A DNA stretch of 64,000 nt from Aldrovandia affinis (lineage: Eukaryota > Chordata > Actinopteri > Notacanthiformes > Halosauridae). The stretch spans positions 810,001 through 874,000 of the forward strand of contig JAINUG010000307.1 in the NCBI GenBank assembly GCA_029706075.1, written 5' to 3'. The position numbers were made by a program, and so were the translations under genes. The notes beneath the pieces are model-generated. The model was not told where the DNA came from. It saw only the letters and a list, made by a program, of their open reading frames with translations, and ran no database searches. This document shows, piece after piece, positions 13,940 to 25,389 of this stretch; position 1 is the first letter of the stretch, and every line of letters begins with the position of its first letter.

Positions 13940-14375
13940 GCAGTCCTGAGCGCTCAACAGGCGGTAGAGAGGAGAGGAGAGGAGAGGAGGGGAGAGGAGA
14001 GGGAGGCCCTGGATAATGCGCTCTCTCTCCTGCTCTCCACCAGCACAAGGGCACCTCTCCTCCTGCTGCTGCTCCCGTGTTCTCATACCCGCCGCAGTCC
14101 TGAGTGCTCAACAGGCGGAGGAGAGGAGAGGAGAGGCCCTGTATAATGCGCTCTCTCCTGCTCTCCACCAGCACAAGGGCACCTCTCCTCCCGCTGCTGC
14201 TCCCGTGTTCTCATACCCGCCGCGGTCCTGAGTGCTCAACAGGCGGAGGAGAGGAGAGGAGAGGAGGAGAGGAGAGGCCCTGTATAATGCGCTCTCTCCT
14301 GCTCTCCACCAGCACAAGGGCACCTCTCCTCCCGCTGCTGCTCCTGTGTTCTCATACCGCCGCGGTCCTGATGGC
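13940..14375. repeat. GC-rich tandem repeat, units of 154, 128 and 140 bp
   Basis: Three successive copies begin at gcagtcctgag/gcggtcctgag near 13940, 14094 and 14222, with the start of a fourth at 14362. Length differences come from an internal (gagag)n tract that expands or contracts. The rest of the unit (gctctccaccagcacaaggg and the following bases) is nearly invariant. Frames through it on either strand repeat with the unit and are not genes. Confidence 0.9.
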
Positions 14376-17316
14376 TCATTACAGGGCAATCCATAAACAC
14401 CGTCGCCAGTATTACCTCTTCCAGGGGCGTCTCAGCCCAGATTTATTAGGCCCTTTTACGGGCCGCTATTGTTTTTACCTTTCCCACCTACACCCCCCTC
14501 CCGCGTTCCAACAGTTTCGCCCACCTGCCCCGTGGCAGCCCCCGTCGACAGCTGGCCCACACGCGTGCCCCACACGACAGGGGATGTGGGGACTGGTGGG
14601 TGGGTGGCGGAGGGGGGCCCAGGCGCATATTTGATCCGTTTAAACTTGAAATGGGGCCAGGAGGACATCAAATGACAGCGGCCCGCACCGAGAGGGGAAA
14701 TGCGAGCGTTTATATAACCAGTGATGACAAAGTGCTTTATGACTGCAGTGTTCCGGGGGCCCTGTGACGGAGGCCTTAAACAGCCACCCCCCCCCCCCTC
14801 TCTGACCTTGGCTCGGCACGCTCGCTCCTTTTCAACCAGGAAAGAGGGGCCGCTTCTCCCCCAGCTGCTGCTCAGCTCCACCGCGCCGGCTGAATTCAAG
14901 GTACTCCGTAGGTAACACAACAGCTGAAACTGCAATGCTTAAAAAAAAAGGGTTGGTTATGGCTTCTGCTTTTGTTCTGAAAAGAGGTTTCACCCCTGCT
15001 CAAAGTGCAGACAGGAGCTGCCTTCTAAACGTGCGAACACGCTTGCTGTTTTAGAGCCGTTTTAGAGGGCTTTCTTCAGGAAGGAAATGCTTTTGCAACA
15101 AAAGAAAAAAATAAACCCTCTATAAGTTTTTGCTGTTGATGCTGTGAGGTGAAACATCCAGGAGCTATTCCTGAAAAGGAGGAGGAAATGAACAGCAACT
15201 GCTTTTTGAAGACACCTTTAACCTTTAAGACTTGGATCAATTTTTCTTTTCTTCAGTTGTTTTAGTAGTTACATTTTCTCGGCTTTGGTGTTTGAGCTCT
15301 TTACCCGAGAGTAAAGCGAATGAAACAAAGTATACGAAAATAACTGCTTTTTTGTGCAAGACAATGATTTAAAAAAGAACTACTGAAATGCGTAAATAGA
15401 GATGTGGTAAAGAGGAATTGTAACCTGTACATGCAAGGAGCTGTAATATGAAACCAAAGTTTCTGTAGCCAAATGTTACCGGCAGAAGATTACAGGTTGC
15501 AATCACCTGCAAAACAATGCCCTGAATGAACTGTATACAGTACATCAACTGCTTGACCTTTTGAGAGCAAGTCACCTGCACGTGTGAACACTGCAATGAT
15601 TTCCCCCATTTGAATAATAGTGTTCCCGTCCCATATTTTTCCTGATAACATCTGTGCTGTTGCGAATTCCCTGGGAGAGCAGGATATTTCCAGGGCAGAG
15701 CAACTCCCCGCGGTATCAGATGCCACTCCGGGCCCGCCACACGTCTAGCTCGACATCAAAGAGGCAAGAGGCCCCCCCGGGAACATTCGCACGCGTGCCC
15801 GTCTTATCTGAGGGGGAAGGGGGAAGTGCGCTCGGACCTCCGTGCTCTTCCGACTCTCGGCCCCGTTTCGACCTCCTCCCTCCCACGCAAAGACGATCCC
15901 TCGGCGGGCCCCCGTCCGCCGAGCCTCCTCCGGGGGGCACCGCCAGCGGGGCAGGGGGGCCGGGTGCAGGGAGCCCGGGAGGCGACCGCAGGCCCCGTGG
16001 CCAAGCGGACCCTCCCGGGGCGAAAGAAAAAAAAAAAAAAAAAGGATAACTACCCTCCCATTGATCGGCGGGGGGACGGGAGACACTCAGCCTTCTAACC
16101 TGCTGAGTGTTCAGTTCAGGAGAACAATAGGAGTTCAGGCCACGTCGATACGCCATCCTATTGAGTGCTCCCCCGTTTAGCGGTCAGATTGATGAGGTTA
16201 AAGCTCCTGAAGCGGTCCGAGCCAGCGCGGGAGGTCTGCGTCCAAACACCCGAGACGTGTGCTTTCAGGCCACGATTTATGCATCTATTGTTTTTTTTCG
16301 TTAGCGTTGTTGTGGAGAGCATTCCGTCGTCGCGAAGGGCTACGGCTTTTTTACGTTTGTCTCGTCCTTTAGTGCCTTCCTCCCTTCCCCTTAACCGCCC
16401 CGGGACCGTCCCTTCCCCCCCCCCGGTTTTGAATGAGCCGCGGAAGCCGCCTCTGAGCCTAGGTGGCCCGGCGTCTGCCGAAAAACGGAGATAAGAACCA
16501 GCAATCCGTGCAGACGAGGCTTTCTGGGCAAGAATGCGCTGCAAGTCCCACAGGGCACTAAATGATGTACAAGTGCATTTATTACAGCAGGCCCTATAAA
16601 TCTCAGGTAGGCCTGAACTCCTGGGAGAGGTTAATGGATTACAAAGGGATGCGGTATCGAACCTTCAAGAAGTTTATACACCACATCAATATGTGCAGCG
16701 CTATCGATCATTAGGACCTTGACAGACAAATTAAATTCATAAACTTGATAATGCACTGGAATATTCGTATTGCTTACTTTAGTGGAACGTCTTTTTTTTT
16801 TTTTAAAGGACGCCGTTTTAGGATCAGGGTTTATCGATTGAAATACTCTTAATAGAGATCCCACTGAAAAACGCCGGGAAGAGTGCTGATCGCAGGTAAA
16901 TTCGAAAGTGTAAGTGACAAACTCGCCATTACAAACCGGGATCCCAAATGCAACCCCCGCGCACATAATTCAGTTGTGGAGTCGCTGGACGTCTTGGTTT
17001 ATTGTTTTCAATACGGTTATGGTTTATATATGTTAATGCAGGGAGTTATCGATTCAGAATAAAAACGTTACCGTTAAAGACCTGGAAGTAGGGTCTGTGC
17101 GTGGAATTTTCTCAAAAATAATTACACTGGGGCTGGTGAGCATAAGCTGTACGAGAGCACGTACGACTGTCCAAATACAACAGACCGTTAAAGTAAACAG
17201 ATTTTCATGCGAAAGAAAAAATTGTCCACCAAAGGTGTAGTCGATTGTGTTAAATCAGATTTATTACAATTATGTACATGTATTTTTGAGATCAGAAGTT
17301 TATACATTCTCACAAT
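14376..17316. other. Intergenic sequence, no gene seen
   Basis: GC-rich then AT-rich non-coding sequence. A GC-rich segment at 15760-16020 ends in an A run near 16026-16042, but I could not match it to a known retroelement. The frames here are Pro/Gly/Arg-rich and occur on both strands, as expected for GC-rich non-coding DNA. Confidence 0.6.
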
Positions 17317-17727
17317 CAGCAGCTGGCTACTTGTAATCCGTAAGGAACCATACACTGAAATCAGCAGCTGGCTACTTGTTATCCGTAAGGAACCATACAC
17401 TGAAATCAGCAGCTGGCTACCTGTTATCCGTATGGAACCATACACTGAAATCAGCAGCTGGCTACCTGTTATCCGTATGGAACCATACACTGAAATCAGC
17501 AGCTGGCTACCTGTTATCCGTATGGAACCATACACTGAAATCAGCAGCTGGCTACCTGTTATCCGTATGGAACCATACACTGAAATCAGCAGCTGGCTAC
17601 CTGTTATCCGTATGGAACCATACACTGAAATCAGCAGCTGGCTACCTGTTATCCGTATGGAACCATACACTGAAATCAGCAGCTGGCTACCTGTTATCCG
17701 TATGGAACCATACACTGAAATCAGCAG
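17317..17727. repeat. 45-bp minisatellite, about nine copies
   Basis: The unit runs from cagcagctggctacctgtta to the next cagcag, exactly 45 bp. The first two copies are variants (acttgt and taagg instead of acctgt and tatgg), and the remaining copies are essentially identical. The core tatggaaccata can fold as a short hairpin. Because 45 is a multiple of three and the unit has no stops in several frames, long spurious frames run through it on both strands. No start context, splice context or domain supports a protein. Confidence 0.97.
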
Positions 17728-19780
17728 TGGCGGAAAGGCCAGATTTGGACATTTAGGGCCTTCAGCCCGTGGCACGATTCGCGCCGGAGAGCTCCTCACC
17801 TTCCCATCTGTGGGGTGAGGCGTTTTGCAGGACACAAGAGGGACGCCCCACGCGGGCCGCCCGCTAGCCTCTCCGTGCGTCCGTGCTCAGGGCAGGGTGG
17901 GTCAGCGGCCCTTCTGGCCTCTTCCGTCCAGTTTCCCGGGGACTGTCCACCTTACTTCTCTCATTCCACGTCATCTCCCATTTTCAGGAGAGTAACCATT
18001 CATGATTTTTTTTTTTTTCAAATGAGGCATCACTGTGTAACCCTTCAGAAAATGTACGATTCGTTATGATCATTTTTATTATTGTTGTTAATATCATCAT
18101 TATTAAGGTAACTCAGGTGAGGGCTAAGCTCAAGAAAAGACAATGTTGGCTCAGACGCAAAGCTCCTGTCGTGTCATTTCACAACAGACTCTTCATGTAG
18201 TTACGGTGAGCCATTTGTCGAAAACGCTGCAGCAGGGCCACTGCCGTACAGTAATTCTCACTTGAGGGAATTTTTTTCTTCTTCTCTCTCTTCGTCAGCT
18301 GGGCGAATGAGTAATTTCATTAGTTAAGTATTCATACGTTACTCTCCGTTTACATTAAGGGGCATTTTTCTTCCCTTCCCCCGCCTCCACGCTGATCCGA
18401 GATCCAGTAAAAGAAGAAGAAGAAGAAAAGAAAAAAAAAGGGCCGAACTGTCACCAGTTCTACTGCAACCTCCGTTGTTTTACACAGTTTAATTACAAAA
18501 CCTTGGTGCCGTTTCATGTTAAGATTACTCACTGTAGGAGGCCTATATAATTTGGACTGGAGGCTTTGTCGTGTAATATAATATAATATAACAGGCTTTT
18601 GGTATTAGATTTCAGATTTTAGCCTCCTTGACATTTCAAGCCGCATGAACTAATACATCTGTTATTTGTTGATCATTTGATTATTAACATACTTCATAAA
18701 CCAAATCAGCGGCCCAGCTGGAGACGGAGGAGCCACGGCGGAGGAAGAGGCCTGCTTTCTCTCCCGCCGTACCGCGGGCGCAGGAGGAGGGAGGGAGGGA
18801 GGGAGGGAGGCGACAGGCCGCAAAAGCAGCGCTCATCTCCCTCCTCTGCACGTATCAGGGCTGGGCTCTCCGCCGTGAAACATACCTAGCCACCATCACA
18901 ACCGTCTACAACCTCAGGGCTCCCCCCCACCCCACCCTACCCTTTTTTTGTGTGTAAATATCAGCCTAAGCGCCTCCTGTAATGTTGAGTTTGACTCACC
19001 ATGGTGATGTGAAAGAGTTCTACAGCTCCAAACACAAACACTCTAGCTGTGCTCAACTGCCGACAGGGTGTGTGTGTGTGTGTGTGTGTGGGTGTGCATC
19101 AAGGTTGAAGGGGAGATGCCCTTGACAAAGTGGACTGCCCCCGCTGCCTGAGACTAACCGTGACCTAGACCTAAAGTGCGTGGGGTTCACAATCTAGTTC
19201 TTTGGTGTCCAGAATTGTACTGTAGCCCAATCGCTTGAAGAGAAAACAGACACTCTAACTAGCAGATATATCCTTACATTTTGGCTAATCGGCACTAGAA
19301 ACTACAGACACACAGTCAGGTGAAATAGCTAACAGTCACAAAAGATTGTCCGACCAGATTTTCGTGTTGAGCAGAGCTCGGTGCTGAACAACCGATAAAA
19401 AAAAAAAGAGGAGGTAATATGAAATGGGTCGACCTTGTTTTCTTTAACTGACTTCTTGCTAATTTAATCCTGCAAGTTCAAAGATTTCACTAGGCTATCT
19501 AACTGCCCAGACATGCAATAATGTTGTGCCATAACTGAGTTTGCATGTTTTAAAGTAAATGAAGAAGCCACAGGTATAGCAGGGCACTACAAAACCAAAG
19601 TTTGCTTTTCACTGATTATTATATTTCTTCTTTTTTTTTTTTTTTTACTTTTACAGTGGATGCTCAAGATGAGTATTACATAATAAGAAACTTAATATAG
19701 ACGTGGATATCGAAAATAGCATAGGATGAAAATAAAACAAGGGAAAGGGGGAGAAAAAAACCGCGAGGTACTTGTGTGAA
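17728..19780 (-). other. PEX14: PEX14 3' UTR and intergenic sequence
   Basis: This lies downstream of the PEX14 stop on the minus strand. A weak minus-strand ATTAAA occurs at 19463-19468 and an AATAAA near 18073, either of which could end the transcript. It also holds a (GGGA)n tract at 18784-18810 and a (GT)n tract near 19070-19090. No other gene is seen. Confidence 0.45.
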
Positions 19781-20273
19781 CTAATCCACTTCGCTCTCGT
19801 TGCTGGCCCCCTCCGGACGCCGCAGTTTGTCCACGTGTTCGTTGATCTGTCCGTCCCCGCCCAGCCGGTCTTCCGTCTGAACGCTCAGGTGCTCCTCCTC
19901 GTCCACGTGGCTCACGTCATCATCTTCGTCTTCCTCCTCCTCCTCCTCCTCCTCCTCGTCGTCCTCCTCATCGTCCTCCTCCTTCTTCTCCTCCTCCCCT
20001 TGCACCTCCATGCGCACCTGGTCCTTCAAGTCCAGGGGCAGCGTGACCCCCAGGACTTCCTCCCCGTTGAGGCCGTGGACCGCGGCCAGCGAGCCCTGAG
20101 GGCTGTGGCCCTCCTTGATGGGCGAGGAGGAGGCCGACTCGTTGCTGACGGGCGAGATGTCGCTGCTGCTGTTGTTGTGGTTGATGGAGGGCGAACTGGA
20201 GAGCGTGGGCGGCTTCAAGGGTATCTGCCAAGCCGGTAGCTTAGGGACGGAGGGCGATGCAGGGAACTGCCTC
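19781..20273 (-). CDS. PEX14: PEX14 last coding exon (exon 9 by human numbering)
   Basis: PEX14 is the peroxisomal membrane docking protein that binds the PTS1 receptor PEX5 and forms the import pore with PEX13. This exon encodes the cytosolic or disordered C-terminus. It opens after a cag acceptor (20274-20276) with [18 protein letters not shown], matching the conserved start of the vertebrate exon. Next come a Ser-rich block with [22 protein letters not shown], a Glu/Asp run of about 30 residues, and [11 protein letters not shown]. The end is the conserved [19 protein letters not shown] region, with TAG at 19781-19783. The phase (one base completing an Arg codon) agrees with exon 8. The acidic run is coded by GAG/GAC/GAA repeats and is likely length-variable. 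An in-frame TTG near 20218 is internal and not a start. Confidence 0.97.
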
Positions 20274-20940
20274 CTGGGAGAGTGGTGATGGGGAGGGAGG
20301 GCGGGCGGGCGGGCGGGGGGGAGAGATGGAGGGCTGAGATTAAACTACTGAACTGAACATCATATCAGTTGTCATCATCATCATTATTATTATTAACATG
20401 ATCATCCACCATAAATCTGAAAACTATCAAAAACCGAACAAAATCCAACTGTGCATATGGGCATTTCCTCTGCTTACTGCCCCCAATTGTCCTGGAGGCT
20501 CCAGCCCTGCCTCTTCTAGCTCAAGCACTTTGCTGTATTGAAGGACATTAATCTGGAGCATTAATCTGAGCACTCCATACTAAAAAGAATCCTTGGAAGA
20601 GGGGAGCATACGTGACGGATAAAGTTTCAAGGGGCGTAAAAAGTTTCTCAGCTTTGTTTTTGGGGGGCACTGCACACATCACACCTGCCACAGATGGCAT
20701 TATATTAACGTAAAGTTACGACAGCCTTTGCGGTGAGTGAAGTTGTGTAAAGTTTAATGATCATCCATGATTACCGTTTAAAAGAGGTCAACACGAAATA
20801 AAAAAACACATTCAACGTAGATGCGGACGGTTCAATTCTTTTTTAACGAAACTTTGAAAGCTTGTATTGTGAAGGGAACAAGCTTTGTGGCAGATGGTGT
20901 TTCTGTCTTGTCTCGTTTCAGCTTTTAACCCCTGATACAA

Positions 20941-21200
20941 CTCAACATCTTGAGCCAATCAGGGAAAAATTTGAGGGAAGGAGAAAACAAATCACTGATT
21001 AATATGCAAAATAAGTACAAACGACGTAGAAACCGAGAGTCCTGGAGAAAGCTTTAATCTTCATGATTTTTCAGATGTAGCCATTACTTAGAACTTAATT
21101 TGCATTATGCACATACAATCAAATGAATATTAATGAAGCTGTAACTGAATATATTTCCGTGCAATGAGAAACACTGCTGGATATGCATCAGAGCTCATTT
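20941..21200. promoter_or_regulatory. Candidate conserved non-coding element
   Basis: Unique, balanced-composition sequence without repeats. It is dense in homeodomain and octamer-like words (taatttgcattatgcac, gaatattaatgaag, atatgcatcagagctcattt). Such stretches in introns next to developmental regulators are often enhancers, and CASZ1 is adjacent. This rests on appearance only; conservation could not be checked. Confidence 0.25.
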
Positions 21201-21602
21201 ACCAGTTACAAGACGGTTCGCACGTGCAAAGTACCAGGGCAATATTTACGAACTTCTCGAACAACATTTTAAACTGAACGTCCACAAACGACGAAATAGT
21301 GCCACGTTGTTCTATGGCAACATAAAACACAAAAGGTGCAAAGTGTTTGGTTTTATCCACAAGCAGGGCGTGAAACTGGGGTTCTCTCCCAATTTGCAGG
21401 TGAAAATATGGGACTGGAGCGAAATATTTGTGCCACTGACCGCGACATGCCACGGAATCACAGGTACACGCTCTCGCGTTCACAATGGCGTCGTAACTGC
21501 ACAGAGAATGCCCAGCCACATCACCTTTTACGCAAAGGCCCAGCAGAAGCAGCCTTAACATGAAGGTCTATGAACACATATGCCCATTCTTTATAATTTT
21601 TT

Positions 21603-21905
21603 GTTTCAGATTTTTTCCCATTTTTCTCCCAATTTAGTAGCCAATCATAGTCTCTATTTATTTCGATTCGCCCTCCCCCACGAACTCACCGTCCATCCTC
21701 CAGGTCAAGCCAATTCCCTGAGGCCAGGGATGATCTGCCTCCTCTGAGACGGAACTCGTCCACCTACTTCTAGAGACACCCTTCGTGCTTCTCGGCGAGT
21801 TCGGGCCGGCTCACCCTCCCCCCTTCCCCCTCCCCATGGGGCGGACAGACAAATGCCGCCCCCGATCAGGGTTCGGCCGGGATCTTCGTGTTTCGAACAC
21901 ATCTG
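21603..21905 (-). repeat. Composite SINE-like family A copy, head truncated
   Basis: Read on the minus strand it ends with the family tail (gggaaaaaatctgaaac). It shares the body words aatcgaaataaatagag, gagttccgtct and gatcgggggcggcattt with the copy at 56301-56685. The tRNA-like head is degraded beyond the ttcgaaac box. Confidence 0.75.
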
Positions 21906-22774
21906 ACCATTCTTAATGGCCTTTTCCCATCCTTCATCCTCGGCCCCAGGCAACTGGAGTTTCTACTTGCATTTTTATTCCGGCCTGCCGAGAACAGCCA
22001 CAGAGGCCTTCTAGACAACGGTAGCCTAGCCGGCTAGGTGACACTAATGGATTCTGAAAAATCTGTGTCCATAGTGCAATTGTCATTTTAATATCAGAAT
22101 TAGCATTTTATTTTATTTTATTTTTAGCATAAAAAAAATTTTTTTTAAAAATCATTATTTACATTCGTAAAAACAGGAAATTTTGCGGGGCTTTTTATAA
22201 AAAATGGCCTTAAGGTAGTCTGGGCCTGGCCTGAGTCTGGCCCCAAAAGTTCCCTTTTGCTCCATTAAAAATCTGAATGACTAAATTTTTCATTCAAATG
22301 TAGTTCAATAAAACGTAATTATACATCTAATGTTATCATTAAACACCCCATAATTATTTTAAAGGTTAGCTAGTGAGCAAACAGCTTGTGAACAACATTT
22401 TTTGGAAATGTTGACAGACACCGTAACAACCATGTTTCACTGCGGTGTATAGATATCAGGCACAGCTACGGATTACCCTAAACAAGCATGGAAGGCATTT
22501 ACCAGCTTTTGTTTACTGTTGGTAAAAATTGTGCATTCACTGGCTGGCAGAATCTCAATTCAATTAGCGTCTACAAGTAGATAAAACAATAATGGATTGC
22601 AGGCACAATGTGAAAACATCAAACTCAACAGAACATAAACGCAGGGTTGTAGCTCGTGTGGCTCGTGGTGGCCCAGCACCCTATTGCGACACTTTACCAC
22701 ACAGTGGCTTTGCATCCAGAGTGCAAGGTGATAAGCTAACCGTGATTAATCTTACCATGTGTAAATGCACGTTT

Positions 22775-22825
22775 TTGTAAGTCGCTCTGGATAAGAGCGT
22801 CCGCTAGATGCCTAAAATGTCAAAT
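22775..22825 (+). repeat. SINE/LINE 3' tail fragment
   Basis: The sequence gtaagtcgctctggataaga, followed by gcgtccgctagatgcc and AATGT-type repeats, is the well-known conserved tail of fish SINEs and their partner LINEs. The head is not recognisable upstream. Confidence 0.7.
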
Positions 22826-23001
22826 GTAATAAGAGCCTCAGATGGCGTGCGATAAAGGGACCAGTCAACACCTTTTGAGAATCTTGTGGGCAAATGCAAA
22901 TGCGTGCAGATTTTGGAAAGAAGAATGTTTGCAGATGCCAGCCAAAAGAACAAAAACAACCTTACTAGGGTTGTGACGGTGTGAAATTTTCACAGTATGA
23001 T

Positions 23002-23499
23002 TGCTATGAGGTCCTGGGAGTTTTCCCTGCCATCCTGCCATCCTTATGAGCTGTTTATATTTTCCTTGCTGTCTGAATGAGAGAGCCATATCAGAATGCT
23101 GATTGGTCGCTGCTCTCTCCAATCAGTAGTGGAGCCTCGTTAACGAGGATGCGATGCACCTGTGGGGGGCTGGCCTAGCCAGTACATAAGTGCTTCGTAA
23201 CACAGTGTTCAGAGAATGCCTGTTGAAGTAGGAAGTGTGAGAAGTCTGACTAGCAGACATCCTTAGACGGAAAGACCGTGTTTAAACACTCAAATCTCTC
23301 TCTTTGATCTATGGTTTCTTTAGTCTCAGTCTTTTACCTTAAAGCAAACTTTATTTCTGTTCTAAGCTGTAAAGCTTTCTAGTGGGTAGTGTCAAAACGG
23401 CACTGCCTTTTTCAGAACCCTTTTCTTTTTGTTTAAGTTCGTTTGGTTTTTCTATGTTAGTTCCCTCTTGAGCGACGATTTTATGTTGGGAACGTAACA
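23002..23499 (+). repeat. 5' LTR
   Basis: 498 bp, beginning TGCTATGAGGTCC and ending GGGAACGTAACA, so it has TG...CA termini. By eye it differs from the 3' LTR by roughly a dozen substitutions plus two small indels (2 bp and about 10 bp). That is around 2-3% divergence and suggests a fairly recent insertion. Confidence 0.95.
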
Positions 23500-23502
23500 T
23501 AG

Positions 23503-23522
23503 TGGTGTTTCCGCCCGGTTTC
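23503..23522 (+). other. Primer-binding site, tRNA-Val type
   Basis: Three bases after the 5' LTR lies tggtgtttccgcccggtttc. It is the reverse complement of the 3' end of vertebrate tRNA-Val (acceptor and T-arm ending ...GGAAACA plus CCA), as I recall that tRNA. Confidence 0.8.
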
Positions 23523-23682
23523 TTTGTTTAAATCGCCCGGTTTGGGTTGATTTTATTAGTCTGAAAAGGGAATGAAAAAAAAAATATTTTGCTGTTGCAC
23601 AAACACAAGTTACGATCGCATTAAGTTTGCACCAAAACACTTACTATATTTCTGTCATCTACACTAGCCAAAAGTTCAAGTC

Positions 23683-24880
23683 ATGGCGGCGAAATATGTG
23701 TTTGATGTACAGGAATGAAGTGATTCACCTAGTTGGGACGAGATAAGAAAATGTAGAAAAGCGGATCTGATTGAAATAGCAGAAAAGTATAACATTCAAG
23801 TCACCTCCGCCAGTACAAAGAAATACATTTTTACCGTGCTCACGGCTGCATTGGTAGAAAAGTCAATTCTCCCTGATGAGGAGGAAGAACCTAAAATCGT
23901 AACATCACCTGGAACAGTTTCACCTCTCAGCTCGCCCAAATTACGTATGCGTGAGCTGGAGCTAAAATTGGCAGCTGAACAATTAGCGGCTGCTGCAAGA
24001 GAAAATGAACGTCGGTATGAATTAGAACGAAGAAAGTTAGAAATGGAACGGGAGCGTGAGCGCGAGCAGCATGCAATTCAGTTAAAAGAAATAGAAAAAG
24101 CTGAAAAGATAGAACTGGCACAACTCCAAAATCAGTCTCCTGTCCGTGCGCACTCATCTGAGTTTGACTTAGGTCGTAACAGCAGACTCATACCACCTTT
24201 CAATGAAAAAGATGTAGACGTATACTTGAACTTGTTTGAGCGAATTTCCACCTCATTAAAATGGCCGACCGATGTTTGGTCATTGCTCCTCCAAAGCGTT
24301 CTTGTCGGGAAAGCACAGAAAGTATATGCAGCTTTAACGTCTGTTCAGAGTGCAGATTATAAGATGGTAAAATAAGCTATCCTTCGTGCATATGAGTTTG
24401 TCCCAGAAGCCTACAGACAACAGTTCCGAAAATTGCGAAAAACAGAGTCACAGAACCATGTTGAATTTGCAAGGGAACAGGCACGTCTGTTTGACCGTTG
24501 GTGTGCTTCTCAAGCTGTCACAGAAATTGAGGGTATGAAAACACTCATACTGCTTGAACAGTTCAAAGATTGCCTACCCAAAAGAGTGGCAACCTACATT
24601 AATGAACATCGAGATCTCACTTTAGAAAAAGCTGCCATTCTGGCTGATGAGTTTGTGCTGACTCATAAAACCACATTCACTAGCAAGACAGAAAACCCAC
24701 ACCCATACACAAGAAATACTTCAGAGAGGTCACATAATTCACCTCCCAGAGACCGATATCAATCACTTTTGCCAAGGTCCAAAGACAAAAACGGACAGAA
24801 AGATTTTGGTGGATCAGATTCTTATGAACCCTTTATTTCAGACAGGTTCATGTCTCTGCAGGGTAGTGATGCTGTTAAGC
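23683..24880 (+). pseudogene. Defective gag of the Gmr1-like element
   Basis: The frame opens with ATG at 23683. It is interrupted by in-frame stops at 23716-23718 and 24373-24375 but otherwise stays in one frame. It has a Glu/Arg/Lys-rich coiled-coil-like stretch at about 23950-24130. A capsid-like region follows, containing FNEKDVDVYLNLFERI and, further on, EQFKDCLPKRVATYI. This resembles the SCAN domain, which is known to derive from the gag of such elements. A CCHC zinc knuckle would be expected near 24800 but is not seen; the sequence passes directly toward the protease, suggesting an internal deletion. Confidence 0.85.
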
Positions 24881-25175
24881 AACACGTGTCGGTCCTGCGT
24901 GACACTGGCAGTAGTCAGTCACTTTTGTTGGAGGGGATTTTACCTTTATCTGGCATTTCGGCCACTGGGGACAGTGTACTGGTTCAGGGTGTGACGATGG
25001 GCTGCATGGAAGTTCCTTTATATAAAGTGAAGCTCGAGTCTGATCTCATTTCGGGTCCCGTGGTTGTTGGAGTGAGCCCTACTCTGCCAATGAAGGGGGT
25101 CTCATTCATCCTGGGCAACGATTTGGCTGAAATGTGTTCCCAGCATGTGCTGTTACACGGGCTATGTTTATGAAA
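24881..25175 (+). pseudogene. Retroviral-type aspartic protease remnant
   Basis: This continues in the gag frame. The catalytic motif DTGSS lies near 24902-24916, and a C-terminal ILGNDLA motif near 25110-25130. A frameshift follows at about 25130, and the frame stops at 25171-25173. The reading continues in another frame to 25433 as the spacer before integrase. Confidence 0.8.
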
Positions 25176-25389
25176 ATTGCTGAGAGCAAGTCTGATGTCG
25201 AGGAGGTTGTAAGCGATCCAGCTGCGTTTACACTTGATTTGTCTGAGACGTTTATGAGCGATCCAGACCTTGGTAAACCTCCTGAATTAACCTCTCTGGT
25301 TGAAGCCCCAAAAGTGAGCGAGTTGGTGGGCTCTGTGAAAAAAGAGAGGCTTCCTACAGTTGACACTTTGATGTCTAGGAAGCAGCTGA

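Noticed and set aside
15716-16180. GC-rich Pro/Arg/Gly frames on both strands
   Set aside because: Frames open on both strands simultaneously, there are no splice sites or family resemblance, and a poly(A) run interrupts them.
17317-17727. CRISPR-like array
   Set aside because: The repeats are contiguous with no unique spacers, and the genome is vertebrate.
17188-17835. Long repetitive frames on both strands (15-residue repeats)
   Set aside because: They are translations of the 45-bp minisatellite; the unit is a multiple of three without stops in several frames. There is no splice context or homology.
19772-20239. Plus-strand frame opposite the PEX14 last exon
   Set aside because: The Leu/Val-rich composition is the mirror of the acidic GAG/GAC repeat; the minus strand encodes PEX14.
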